Source of the DNA: Terebella lapidaria
Lineage: Eukaryota; Annelida; Polychaeta; Terebellida; Terebellidae
Assembly (NCBI GenBank): GCA_949152475.1
Contig: OX424555.1
Location: 59,997,977-60,061,976 of the forward strand
Direction: 5' to 3'
Length of the DNA stretch: 64,000 nucleotides
A program made the position numbers and the translations under genes. The stretch's first letter is position 1, and each line of letters begins with the position of its first letter. Of this stretch, positions 25,625 through 37,931 are shown piece by piece. The notes below the pieces were generated by a model. That model made no database searches. It was not told the DNA's origin and saw only the letters and a program-made list of their open reading frames with translations.

Positions 25625-26059
25625 CTGGAAATGAAATACACTCATCGTATTGTTTTACCGATTTTATCGGACACGAAATGCTTGACTAATTAGAATATGT
25701 ACAGAAGAAGGACATCGCTACTGACACCATGTGTGTGAACAGGCCTACTCACTAACTTTATCTTCTTATATCCTTAATGTATCTTCATATGCTGTGAATT
25801 TGTATCCATGAAACTTGAACTTCAACATTTAGCGTCACTTGATGCCAAGTTCAATGTCACCAAGAAAGCACCACACCAACCGTTTCGGTCATGTATATTT
25901 CGTACATATCATGAGGTAGCCATAACCCCTAGGATCGAGCATTCGAGGTTCGTTGAGGCTAAGTTTACTAATTTGCGCTGCGTGTTGACTTTTTGTGTGC
26001 TCATGAAATTTAAGCTGTATCATCATGCATTTTGTTTCCAATGGCTGATCTACACAGAA

Positions 26060-26215
26060 AGATGAAGCATAACCTTGAGTTCAAGGTCATCTGAGTTAAG
26101 GTTGAAGGTCATCATATTTCAAACGTTTTGACTCTGGGTCACAATCTCACTGCTTGCTGTAGCCTTTAACCTTGAACATTCATTGCCACATGGGTTCAGA
26201 ATAAAGGTCACCTTG
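26060..26215. repeat. AGGTCA-type repeat fragment
   Basis: Short block with CTTGAGTTCAAGGTCATC, GTTGAAGGTCATC and AAAGGTCACCTTGAC, a diverged scrap of the satellite family. No gene here. Confidence 0.45.
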
Positions 26216-26716
26216 ACATGCACCAATATCTTCCTATATGCTACATACATAGACTGTATCTCCACTATCCCTATGCGGAAAAAAAGAAAAAATATCAGGA
26301 TGAAAGGAATATGATCCAAAACGTCCTATAAATGTAACCCACGTGATGGAACCCCCGCCCTCCCCCACAAAATCCCCCCCACACAAAATATCACTGTGAG
26401 ATATTCTCGTATGAACGCACAAGTTTGAAAAATCATCAGATATATTTTGCGGTTTCGAGCTTACAGACCGACGGCAAACGAATGAAAGGACATCAATTGG
26501 CGACATAAGCTTATGGTCGGTCGGCTGAATAAAAATACAACAAAATCGAATTCTGAGAGGGGAAATATATAGAGGAGATGATCTGAATCACATCCACTTT
26601 TAACAACAGTGCTTGATGATTGCAACACGTTATGACATGATGTAGTCAGTGTACCATCGCACTTGTTATATCATGATGTTCACAGTTCACATGGACGTCT
26701 CGAGCCCAAACCTTAC

Positions 26717-26859
26717 CGGAGAGCTCCCCGTTCAGACGAGACAAGCGTACGGCCAGTGTGGACATACATCTCCTCACTGGCATACTCAGGTGATACCATC
26801 TTGTTGTCGGTAACATGGCAGTACATATCACAATTCCCTGAGGAGTCACCGTGTATATC
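26717..26859 (-). CDS. Candidate exon of an unknown host gene
   Basis: On the minus strand a 143-bp open stretch lies between an acceptor (CACTCTAG) and a donor (CCG|GTAAGG). Read from the acceptor in phase 0 it gives DIHGDSSGNCDMYCHVTD, then VSPEYASEEMYVHTGRTLV and SSERGALR, a protein-like composition unlike the AT-rich surroundings. I recognise no family. It lies about 1.1 kb upstream of the crotonase gene on the same strand, but the exon phases do not join directly. It may belong to another gene, or the reading may be chance. Confidence 0.35.
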
Positions 26860-29671
26860 CTAGAGTGACATGGGAGTAGTTATTGTATATGATGTTGTGC
26901 TAGACACGATCAGTGTCCCTTATGATCAACGCGATAATGTATGTGCGGTGGTTTTTATATGACCTCGTTTCACATAGCCAACACCACCCGCTGATGAACA
27001 GACCGGTAGTCATCACGATGTTGGCCTCGCATTGTTCGACTCCGTTTAGCGAACAATTATAATACCCTTATACGTACATAAACTGCCGACATAATGTTGT
27101 GTTTCCTCAACACTTTAGTTCTATTCAAGTAGACTATAACACTTATGAGAGTATAAGAGAATTGACTTCTAAACATATATTGAAATGCTATTTCGTATGT
27201 GCAATTAAAAAAGCCAATTATATACATGTCCAAAAAAACCAGACACAATGTAACATTGATAATTTGTAAACTTTATTTTTATGTGCGGAATGTATTCTAA
27301 GGCGCTTGGATTCTAATTAATAAGAAATTAATACAGTCATTGTGAAAATTCGGTGACCGAAGAGGTCCGAAACCGATAGAAATGGCGCCTAGATATGAGA
27401 TAGATTAAGCCTCCTGTAAGTGTGCGTCTTTGTACATTGTGCGATCGAACATCGAATTATATTGCACAGCTTTCTACCACAAGGGTCTACCACCATAGCT
27501 GAAACGACGTTGAAAGCTCGTTTTAACTTGTTGAATCTAGTGATGAAAGCAGGTAGCCTATGCTGAGGGAAAAAATGCTAGGGCATCTTCATAAAGTGTG
27601 ATCAAGAATGAGAACGATACTAAATTGGGGTTTTCAAAAAACATATTACTTGTGAATTAATTCAAATGAACGACTTTGCACCAAAATATGGACACATGGT
27701 CGAAGACAATGGAAGACACTGATTACCATAGTTCATATCATGACGCGGCTGCACTAATTGTCTGCCCGTATGTTACTCATGTCCAAATGGTGGAAAGCTT
27801 TACGACGTTGTCACGACCAAAGGAACATTATTCCGTTTCACCCGGGCTTTGTGAGATGTATATCGTATGGATTGACACATTCTATGATGGCAATGAACCA
27901 TTGAGTGTCACATTCACATGACTATGTGTGAGATAAACAGGGATTCCATGCGAACACCAATTTTGTAGCGCGACGCATTCACTACAGAGAATACCAAATG
28001 TTTTCAGAAGTGCAGGGGATAATGGTCAATGTCCAGTCCTGAATATGGACACCAAGTTACCAAAAAATTATAGGTATTGTTCGCTCTTGGTTTCACCCAC
28101 GTATTCACGTATGTTGTCCCGCTCATTATGACCTACATCAAAGAGTAGCCAGTATTTTGGCAAGAGATAATACCCGTTTCCGTTACCTGCACTATGCTTC
28201 ATCCGAACATATAATAGAATAATTATCATGTTATTGTCATTGATACGTTAGACTTGAACAATAATATAGCCTCGTACACAGTATAGTATCGTGGTGCAAC
28301 AGTTTGTGGTTAAAAAGGAATATGTTGTATTCGACCATCAGTCTGTTTTAATGGATATTTAAATTTGAATAATATGGATAATCACACGTCTAATTTGTTG
28401 CATCAAGAAATATATTTTTGCATGACAGTGAGACACAAATACATCCACAGCTAGCCCAGATGTCGCTCCATAGTGGTTATGAACAAAAAACTTGACTCAA
28501 TGACAATTACATGTTCGTATTGATACAACTATTCCTTGCGTCTATCATCAAACATCAAACTGTTTGGTGACATTCACATCGAACCATTAACCTTCACCCT
28601 TCAAACATAAGTTGAACATGCCCATACGTTACGTTGTGTTGAACTTGCTTTTTGATACCCTTTGTACGAAACATACAATGTCATCCATCGTACAAGCTCT
28701 AGTCGGGGACTCACTGCGAGGGGTGAAATCCCATATTCCTTCGAATATATTAAACGTGCCTTCGAAAATAAACATTTTGGATTAGAGTGTTGACATACAG
28801 GTAATTTTAATCCAAAACTGTCTGTAAAAGGGGTCATTTTAACCCATTTTCACCATGAGCTGCTATGGTTGTTGCTTCTTTGTTATAACGAATCATTTAG
28901 ACAAATAAATTCATTCAAGTATAATACACGGCATGTTTCATGCACGCGACGATCGTTCATTTCTAGTGCATGGTGATCCGGCAGTTTTTACAATGCATCA
29001 TCCCCACGCACAATTATGTCCTGCCATGACATTTATAACTTCCGTAGTCACCGGGACCCTCGCTAGAAGTAACCAAATCTCAAGCAGAATAAATACAGGC
29101 TTTGGGACAGGGACGAGACAATTACTCAGGCGCATGACAGAGAGGTCACGCCGAACATCCGGAAAGCTATTCCTTCAACATCCAGGCGTGGGCATACAAC
29201 CTATACGCGGGTGTGTTCTCGTCAAAATACGAGGGGAACATCAACAATATTGATGATGATTGACAATGAAACAGTTTGCAACGGAAATTGTAGTATATAT
29301 TACTGATTGTAGTATATAATTACTGATTGAATTTAATATACAAAATGTTGTTACTTAAGAATTAGTTATGCTCAACATTCTTCACATAAATCATGTCTGA
29401 TTTTTTTTTTGCCTTTTTTTGAGTCCATATTGCTTACACGAGTGCATACTGACTGATTCGCTTTGTGAGTACACGTGTTATGTATACGGGATCCTACGTC
29501 AAATGTATCGTGTGCTGTATTCTATTTAAAATCATCTTATAGATTATGTTTTATGCTGTTTTAGGGTGATGTGACCTCGATCTACCAAACAGTGTTTTAA
29601 TTTAAGTAAACGTCCATTGCTTTGAAGCATGACGATTAAATGTAGTGTCGAGTGGGTTTAGGTGGATTGCA
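26860..29671. other. No gene recognised
   Basis: AT-rich DNA. Part of it is dispersed repeat (CCAGATGTCGC near 28,456). The frame at 28,933-29,253 (106 codons) is richer in G+C near its end but matches no family in any of the three plus frames. Confidence 0.45.
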
Positions 29672-30000
29672 TTGATTGGGCAGAAATATTCGTTCCAAAT
29701 CAACAACAAATATTACCGATGACCTCAGAAAGATCGATTACGAAAGGAACTATAGTGTATTAGTTGGATAAATCAAACATTTAGCCGCCTTTTATGTTTT
29801 GCTTTGTGCATCGCTCAGAGTAACCTGTGATCTGACCTAGTGTACGTTCAAACATATATACTAATCGTGTTGCATCATACGGTACAAAGCACCGATAATG
29901 GCGCTTACATGTATGTCATCAAATTCAAATGGCATATGTTGAACAAATCAAGTACATATTGTGTGTATGTGCGTGTTCACAACTTTCTCAAAAGGTCACT
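29672..30000. mobile_element. Diverged MITE copy, TTAA-associated
   Basis: Aligns by eye over most of its length with the MITE at 40,523-40,946. Shared blocks include TCCAAATCAA, GGATAAATCAA, TTGTGC-TCGCTCAGAGTAACC-like strings and ACAAAGCACCGA-AATGGCG. The right end CACT is followed by TTAA. The left terminal repeat is eroded, so this copy is older. Confidence 0.6.
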
Positions 30001-30369
30001 TTAAGAATACTTTTGTTGCAGCTTTATCTCAGAAGGGGCCCCCGTGACAACACTAGAACATCATGATCTCGTGTATACATATATGTAATCAATCAAAGAT
30101 GAATCGAATTCGCCACAAAAGAAGACAGGTAGCAGTGTGTTTGTTAGCTGTTAGGCTCTTATCACATCAGACAAATCCACAAACGACGGAAACCAACACT
30201 ATTAGCTAACTCCCACACAACTGTAAGGAATGGTTTTAAATAACCGTACTACTATCGATAACATAGAACACAGTAGCTTATGGGATAAATATTATGATAA
30301 TAGAGTCCATATCAATATGGATAATAGAGTCCATATTGTCATAACCGAGTTCTTGTGATTCGCTTTGTG

Positions 30370-30800
30370 CTTAATTCTCTCGTGATGTTAATGAGATGAT
30401 TGATTGTCTGCGTAATGACTGGGCATTAATGATGTCCTTGGAATGGCATTATGTCATGTTGTGTCCCACATGATAACTATCCACTATCTCGGTATTACCA
30501 ACATGAATCCCAATTTACTGAGTTGTTTGTTTAAAAATTTACATCTTCAACAGGCAAGGAATGTGAAGTTCTCGATATATGACGGCCATAACCCATTATA
30601 CACACCTTAATAACCATGGAAAATAGTAGCGAAAACAGTGTTGACAAGTCAGGGACAGACATTGTCCTCTTGTATGCATACTTTTTCATCGATTTCTTTC
30701 ACTGCAACACCATGTACGAATGGTGGAATTGGTACATGTTAATGTCACCACACTACTTGTATCTTTATGACCATCGGCGATTTTCAGAATGAATAGGAAT
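30370..30800. repeat. Dispersed non-coding repeat, copy 1
   Basis: Similar to 31,980-32,470 in order and wording: TTAATTCTCT(C/T), ATGGCATTA and CACCACACTACTTGTAT are shared. No coding capacity in either copy. Family not recognised. Confidence 0.5.
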
Positions 30801-31060
30801 CACATACATAATTCTCAGTCAGTCAATCGGTTATTGTAGGATAACTAATAGATTGACAACAAATTCCAATATAATTTATTTGTAAGTATTATGGGTGTGA
30901 TTCGAGGAGAACACTTGTGTGTTACACAAATATTTCCATCCTCTCAATACCACCATTCGATGTTTGAAATACTGAAATATTTAAATGGTGTTATTTACAT
31001 GATAAAACCACTTGTCAGAATGTGCTAGTGTATTTCAAAATGAACTTCTTCTATCTCCTA

Positions 31061-31456
31061 TCTATCGAAGTGCCCAGCTAGTCTCTAAACTGCTACGACA
31101 AGGATATGTTTTACCAAGACTTATAGCTGCGTTTAAGAAATTCTATGGACGTCATCATGATCTGGTTGATAAATACAGCAAATCCATGTCTGCCATGCAA
31201 CTAGATCTATTTTCATGTTAATTTGGGGAATTCATGACGGGTGAAACTAGTGGGGCAGGAAATGCTCACTCTTTCCGGAACACCTGATTTCACCTCCTGA
31301 TGGCCATTTACGGGGGTTCATGGGTTTCCCTGTCATTTTTGTTTTCTCTCACTTCGTATGCCTGATATGACTTTCTGTCCCCGGACTGTGAGATTGGATA
31401 ACGGACCCTGTTTTGTTTGCTCGGAATACTTAATACTGGGTATTGATTCCACGTCT
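31061..31456 (+). mobile_element. Penelope-like element, 396-bp 3' fragment
   Basis: Begins abruptly at TCTATCGAAGTGCCC inside the C-terminal part of the reverse-transcriptase ORF. It runs through the stop at about 31,219-31,221 and the 3' UTR to the shared terminus GATTCCACGTCT. It is nearly identical to the matching part of the copies at 33,201-35,887 and 61,069-62,333, but on the opposite strand. Extreme 5' truncation, as in target-primed insertion. Confidence 0.85.
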
Positions 31457-31979
31457 ATTCTTGATGTATCCGAGCACAGAGGATATAATACATAATCTGT
31501 CTCAGACACAGATATAACCACAATTTAATATATATTCTCTTCCATGTCATATCACATATTACATCCAATGTACGTACATCGACGATTTATAGTCCAATCT
31601 TTCCAAAATACTAGTACTCTATCCCCACTACTAGTGTCAGTATCATTCTAACAAGCGGTTCGTCATTTAGCTACCCTTTCAATATTTCACAGCTTAACGA
31701 TGAAATGTAGTCATTGAGTGGATGGGAATATTTTTTATGTATAATGAGGCGTCATGTGACAACAGTAAAAAACAATGTTTTCATGGATGGAAATGTTAGC
31801 ATTGAGAGAGAAGCAGAATTTTCCATAAAGATTGGTAATGGGTTTACATTAAAGACAACTTTGAAGCAGCATCAGCGTTGTTGTGATCGCTTCATAAAAA
31901 CTCACACAAATACGAAAACAGGAATGCAGTTTGTTCTCTCCGAGGCACGATTCGAATCATCTCCTCTGCTCGCGAATTA

Positions 31980-32470
31980 AAGATAACCTTGAACACAATA
32001 ACTCATGGGTCTAATACTGTCACAACAGTGCAACGCTGAGTTGTTGTCATTCCGTGTATGTTTAATTCTCTTGGGGTTGCAATGAGATTGTTCAAAGTAG
32101 TTACCAAATTGCTGTGTAATGGCATTACATTAATGGCATCTTTGAAATTGCATCAACACATGTCGCATCACATAATTCTAAGCACTGTCCTGATACCACA
32201 AATGGGACGTGATTCAAAATATGTATTTTATTGTATGAAATGCAAACGAACCATGTTTGTCTAATTGTTGCGCAATGTTTTTGCTTCTTGATGCTCTTTG
32301 TTGAGAATGAAATAAGGTATTTTCTGTCATATCTTTTCACGGCAATAAAATGTTCGAAAAGTGAATTCTTCTCACAGTTTATGTATATGGCACCACACTA
32401 CTTGTATCCACATGGTCATCATGCTGGCCCACAAATCATTTGCATTTTGTCGAGTCAATGTAAGATAAAA
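31980..32470. repeat. Dispersed non-coding repeat, copy 2
   Basis: Partner of 30,370-30,800, sharing GTTTAATTCTCTTGG-like, ATGGCATTA and CACCACACTACTTGTATC strings. Frames of 66-90 codons inside are not conserved between the copies. Confidence 0.45.
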
Positions 32471-32929
32471 CTGTTATTTGGATTAACACAACCCTTTATA
32501 TGATTCAATTCACATGGATATATGTGTGTGGAATTTAACGAGAACACTTTCATTCAGGCCTATCGCTGCCTTGTGAGTACAGCAGTTCTGTTGAGAGACA
32601 GTAGCTTCGGTATACCAGTTTCCATTAACTGTTTTGTCCATTTTATAAGTCCACTTGAGACAGGGATACATCATGCAATAGTGCTAGTAGTGTTATTTAT
32701 GCATTCGACTTATTGGATATGACTTGATCCAACATTTTGTTGAGAAACACAAAAGTTTTGCATTCACACACTAATCTGTTTCGATGAATACTTTAATTCT
32801 AGCACTTTGCAAGAAATTATAATCGTAATACCTTCATTTCAGTAATGGACTGAAACAAGCTTGAATTTTGTCTATTGATTAATATATACAAGAGTGAAAA
32901 AAATTAGCACGAAGGCTAAGGAAGGTTAC

Positions 32930-33198
32930 GGACAATGGATGTTTTAGATATTAGCTATTTTGTCCAGTGACCTTGAAAATAAGGTCACTGGTTAAATTTA
33001 AAGTCACGAGAATATTCAACATATATCATTCCCTATATGTCCACAGTTTAATATTAAGCTGGAAATTCAATAATAAGAGAGATATTAACAATTTTGTCCT
33101 GTGACTTTGAAAATGAAGCAAAGGTCAAATTAAAGGCTATCAGAATATTTGGCATATATCATGTCCTGTAGGTCCACAATCGATTCTCGAAGTTGGAA
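32930..33198 (-). repeat. AGGTCA satellite, left of the Penelope insertion
   Basis: Two or so diverged units in the same orientation as 17,340-18,160. The array stops mid-unit at TTGGAAAT, next to the Penelope-like element, and resumes at 35,888. Confidence 0.75.
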
Positions 33199-33200
33199 AT

Positions 33201-35887
33201 AGACGTGGAATCAATACCCAGTATTAAGCATTCCGAACAAACAAAACAGGGTCCGTTATCCAATCTCATAGTCCGGGGACAGAAAGTCATATCAGGCATA
33301 CGAAGTGAGAGAAAACAAAAATGACAGGGAAACTCATGAACCCCCGTAAATGGCCATTAGGAGGTGAAATCAGGTGTTCCGGAAAGAGTGAGCATTTCCT
33401 GCCCCACTAGTGGCACCCGTCATGAATTCCCCAAAATTAACATGAAAATAGATCTAGTTGCATGGCAGACATGGATTTGCTGTATTTATCAACCAGATCA
33501 TGATGACGTCCATAGAATTTCTTAAACGCAGCTGTAAGTCTTGGTAAAACATATCCTTGTTGTAGCAGTTTAGAGACTAGCTGGGCACTTCGATAGACAA
33601 AGTCCTCATATTTGCAATTAGCTCTGGAATAGCGTATAAGTTGAGAAACAAACACACCATATGCCGGTGACATAGGAATGTTGCTGCTTAGAAAAGGGAA
33701 ATTGACTATGGAAAAATTGAAATCATCACGTTTGTCATATAATCTAGTTGACAGGTTAGAATCATTATCAATCTCCAACCTCAGGTCTAGATAGTTGGAA
33801 AAATTAGCGGATTCTGTAGTATCCTTAATTTCAAGTTCCTTAGGATATATGACATCCAAATAATCACCAAACTTGGGATTATTTAGCGACAATACATCAT
33901 CTATGTATCGGAAAGTGAAATTAAAATTACATGTTAGTTTCTTAGAACTTCCTCTTTGTAAATGTTGGATAAAATCTGATTCATATGAGTATAAAAACAG
34001 GTCTGCCAATAATGGTGCACAGTTTGTACCCATGGGAATACCAATAGTTTGTTGAAATATTCGACCACCAAATTCCACAAAAATATTATCAATCAGAAAA
34101 TTAACCATATTTACCACATCTATTTCAGTATATTTGTATGGGGCATCAGAGTCGCCTTCAACAAAATAAGCGGTATTATATTTAACTACAATATAGTGGT
34201 ACCGACGTTGTCCCTTTTTAGAGAAAAATGAATTATTGATTAGTTTTTTAAGCTGAGATTTCAGTTCAGAATGAGGTATAGTTGTGTACAAAGTGGAGAA
34301 ATCAAATGTTTTGATAGACGTTACTTTTGAAATTGTGTGAGCATGTAGATATTCCAATAAAGATTTGGAATTTTTTAATATCCACATTTGGTTTATACCA
34401 CTTCTAGAATAGATGGTTTCAGAGTACTTTTGGAGACCCTGTTTAATTTTAGACAATATAATAGCAACTTTGGGATCCAATATAAGTTCGGTAGATTAGA
34501 ATCTTTACATGAGGTAGTAATACCAAACGAATGCAATACAGACAAATGATTTGATAAGATATCCTGTTTGGGCACGGTAATGGCTTGGTATGTACTATTG
34601 GAATTAGTATTGTTGGCAATACCCAGTTCGTCAAACAGGCACTGTATATAGTATGCTTTACAAACAAAAACAACATTATTAGAAGCTTTATCTGCAGGGA
34701 CAATATCGAACCTTTCTTGAAGTTTCAACAAACTATTAGTAACCACGGGATCATTGAAGACAGAGCTATATTTAGTACTAACTGACTTTGACAAAACATT
34801 AATGCGTTTGTTTACCAATGACCTAATCTGTTTGACCCATTCTGACAGAGAATCAGTTTCTGCCTTTTCTCGCTTTGTCCATTTTCTGGCATGCTCCTCA
34901 ACTGCATCCATGATTAACTTAAAATTGTATCTCCATGAAAACGACGTGGGCTCTCTATATTTGGGACCTTTGGACAAAATGTATTTCAATGATTCATTCT
35001 CCACTATATTGAGGTCGCCTGAAATAACATGCCCAACTGGATCGTGTATGAACGGAGAGTTAATGCAAGTGCAGGAGGGTGGGTTATGTAAGAGATCATC
35101 AATATCCAAATCATTCAATGTTTGTTTGTAGTTGAAAATCTTGGAAGCAACAGATTTGGTATATGAGTAGGATACAGATGGAGCGGCCGTGTCAGTGAAG
35201 TATGATGGTACCTGGGACTGAACAGACTTATGATGTAATATATTACCGATGTTAATTGCATCAATACCTTTATTGGCAAATTTTATCTTCAGAAAAGACC
35301 GTTTGGGTGGTATATATTCGGAATTCTGTGTTGGCTTATAAAGCCGATGATAAACAATATCCATGATAATGGAATACAGACGAAATTCATAGCTATTGGT
35401 ATTTCTGATATAGTGGGTAGGACATTGGTCCTCTAGTTCTTTAAGTTTAACATGAGGTATGGCAAATAATTTAGTGCGAACATAGTGCAGTCCAAGTGGT
35501 TGTTTCAATATTTCGAGTAGACCATCAAAGGAAATATTATGAATAGATGGTCGATTATAATGTCGTTGGCCATGGCTTCGTTTCCTACGTTTAAATGATG
35601 TAAATAAATTCATTACATTGACTGAACTGCATCCTGGGCTTGTCAGGTTTCCCACTGAACTGATATTATCGTTACAGCCATAAGGTGTAGCTGTGCCTAA
35701 TTCACGTATCCAATGTTCTTCTCGTTTCCTGCGGGTGGGTGTACTTAATGAAGGACTATTAGTATGGTGGTATATTTTTTCTATGACTCGAACTTTCATT
35801 GACAAAATAGAATGGTCATCCTGATTAAAATGTTGATAAAGTAGTTGATTAGAATTATTATTGATGTTGGAACGATGACCAACATCG
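33201..35887 (-). mobile_element. Penelope-like element, long copy, permuted (Naiad-like) order
   Basis: Read on the minus strand, the element starts inside a GIY-YIG-like nuclease segment (LLYQHFN ... KREEHWIRELGTATPYG, about 35,690-35,885). It continues through a long linker into the reverse transcriptase and ends with a 3' UTR at GATTCCACGTCT (33,201). An N-terminal GIY-YIG followed by RT is the order described for Naiad-type Penelope-like elements; ordinary ones carry GIY-YIG at the C-terminus. The GIY-YIG start is missing, so the copy is 5'-truncated. It sits inside an AGGTCA satellite whose unit is interrupted at GGAAA on both sides, a possible 5-bp target duplication. Confidence 0.8.
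33437..35880 (-). pseudogene. Penelope-like GIY-YIG/RT coding region
   Basis: Two overlapping minus-strand frames: 34,393-35,805 (470 codons; GIY-YIG tail REEHWIRELGTATPYGCND, then a linker with CTCINSPF and a DNIVPADK-like segment) and 33,437-34,480 (347 codons; RT motif A FDFSTLYTTIPH, motif B GIPMGTNCAPLLADL, motif C FRYIDDVL, and NYLDLRLEID). The frame upstream of 35,805 stays open to about 35,880 and holds GHRSN and LLYQHFNQDDHS, matching the middle of a GIY-YIG domain. The protein would copy element RNA into DNA primed at a nick. Because the reading is split over two frames and lacks its N-terminus, this copy should be inactive. Confidence 0.75.
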
Positions 35888-36190
35888 ATTTATTATCGGA
35901 AAGTCGATAATAAACGAGACATTAGCCATTCCGTCCTGTGACCTTCAAAATGAAGTCAAAGGTCAAATTCATGGTCATGACAACAATCAGCATATATCAT
36001 TTCCTATATGTTCACAATTGATTCCTAGCTATAAAGTCGATAATAAGCGAGATATTATCCATTTTGTGCTTTGACTTTGAAGATAAGATCAAAGGTCAAA
36101 ATCAAGGTTATCAGATGTTCAGCGTTTATCATTTCCAATATGTTCGCAATTGATTCCTAATCTCAATATTAAGTGAGATATTAGGAATAA
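35888..36190 (-). repeat. AGGTCA satellite, right of the Penelope insertion
   Basis: Continues the array cut at 33,198: GTCGATAATAAACGAGA, AAAGGTCAAATTCATGGTCAT, CAGCATATATCATTTCC. About two and a half units. Confidence 0.8.
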
Positions 36191-37400
36191 TTAGTCCCAT
36201 TATGAAGCATAGGAGAATTTAACCTGGGAGAGTTCCATCTGGCCCAACTTTGGGCCAAAATGACCCACTTCGTGCGATTCAAGGTAACGGAACTTGGCTC
36301 TCTACCATACAGCCATTTTCGAATTTGTAATGTTTAAAGTTTAAGTGAAACATGTCTGAAGTTAAGCCCTTTGTAATCAGTACACGTGACGTCACAAGGT
36401 TAATGGCAGGTTAATTATCCAATTAACCAAACAATCAATTGAGCTTCTAAATTTCAATCTATGGCAATATGCATGTGCTAGTTTAGCGTGTAGGTACATT
36501 TTCGGTCATATATAACATTAAATACAATCAGTGGATAGTGGATATATTTATTGGTTACCAAAGTTATTGTTACGCAGCGTAACCATCAGTACAGCAGCAG
36601 GGGCGTGGTATGGTTAGGCAGCGTAATCATGAGTAGTAAAAAGGTTAAAAATATATATCTCACGTCATTCATGTAACTCGTCGTGGTTTGATTAATGAGC
36701 AAACACTTTCGTTATAATTGTCACCAATTTCATGGGCCAATTGTTTATACCATCTGATATTGGTGATACTGTGTAGGGTGTACTTGATTGGTAATTATTT
36801 GATGAACTGATTGAGGGGGAAATATATGTATTTTACTCAGCAACGCTTGTTTGTTTGAAGTGCCTCATTACTGAACATCGAATAGAGTACAATAACTAAT
36901 GTGCTTGGTAGTAGTAGGTTATTCAGTCAGAAGGTGTACTTTGCGGCGGATGCAGTCAAAGGATTTGGGGTACCGTGATTGTGTGTATCTACACCCACAA
37001 GTATCAACAGAGAGCTTTATGTCGCCAGTCTGTTCAGTCTAAAACAACAGGCCATTCATGTATTCTATTCTTATCCTAAATATTCATACCATATCTTATA
37101 TTCTGCTCCAAATCCTTACCACATAGGCTATTTTCTCGGCAAAAGCCGAGGGTGTACTGTCGTTTTTGCTTCTTGGGAAGAGGCCGGTCCGGGTGTTCTG
37201 ACAGTGGATTTTCGCAACGATATCCCAACCTACTTGTTCTTTGATCTCAGATTTAGTTGCACTCCTCATATCCTCATATCTGTCCGTATTCCCTAATTGT
37301 AGGTCTAACCGTTGTTTTGCTTGTGTATATAATTTACCACACACGAACTGTGTGTCTAATGTCCTGAATATCCTTTATACTATTCAGCATTCATTATCAT
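36191..37400. other. No gene recognised
   Basis: AT-rich. Two near-palindromic strings, TTACGCAGCGTAA (36,571-36,583) and a related GGCAGCGTAATCAT, lie about 60 bp apart. The 105-codon frame at 36,979-37,296 matches nothing known. Confidence 0.45.
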
Positions 37401-37409
37401 AGTGCCCGG

Positions 37410-37931
37410 GCCCATTTTGACCCCCGTGCACAGCCCCCCCCCCCCCCCTCCTCCCCAGAACCCTCCCCCACTGTTATCATTTTGTCCATTAGGATGTACT
37501 GAATGAATTAAAATGAGGGGTTCACAGGGGATAAACTCATTCCATGTACCACATGATGGATTCGGCGAATTTGTTCAGAGTTGTAGATGAAAATTTTATT
37601 TGACTGGCCATAGACAGATAAATGTTTAACCTATATGTGATCTGAAGACATTACTTGATAGGTAATTCAATAACCTTTCCAACGGTCTTTACCATGTAGT
37701 GATCCGTGCCATAAAACTGACATAGTAGGCTATTAACCAAGTACCCCTTATTTCGAGTATGCGAAAATCGCGAAAAATGCATTTAGGGGTACCCATGTTT
37801 ACAGGGTGTTAACATAAAGTTTATCCCTATATTTTTGATGTTAACATGTTTTATTTCATTCAGTACATCCTAATGGACAAAATGATACCAGTGGGGGAGG
37901 GTTCTGGGGGTGCACGGTGGTCAAAATGAGC
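37410..37931. mobile_element. Non-autonomous element with about 110-bp terminal inverted repeats
   Basis: The left arm, from GCCCATTTTGACC through AGAACCCTCCCCCACTG and TCATTTTGTCCATTAGGATG, is repeated inverted at about 37,845-37,931, ending GGTCAAAATGAGC. The left arm contains a C15 run at 37,434-37,448 that the right arm lacks. No coding between the arms. Superfamily and target duplication unresolved. Confidence 0.7.

Noticed and set aside
28933-29253. Plus-strand frame of 106 codons
   Set aside because: No domain in any frame and no splice support; may be a relic, but nothing names it.
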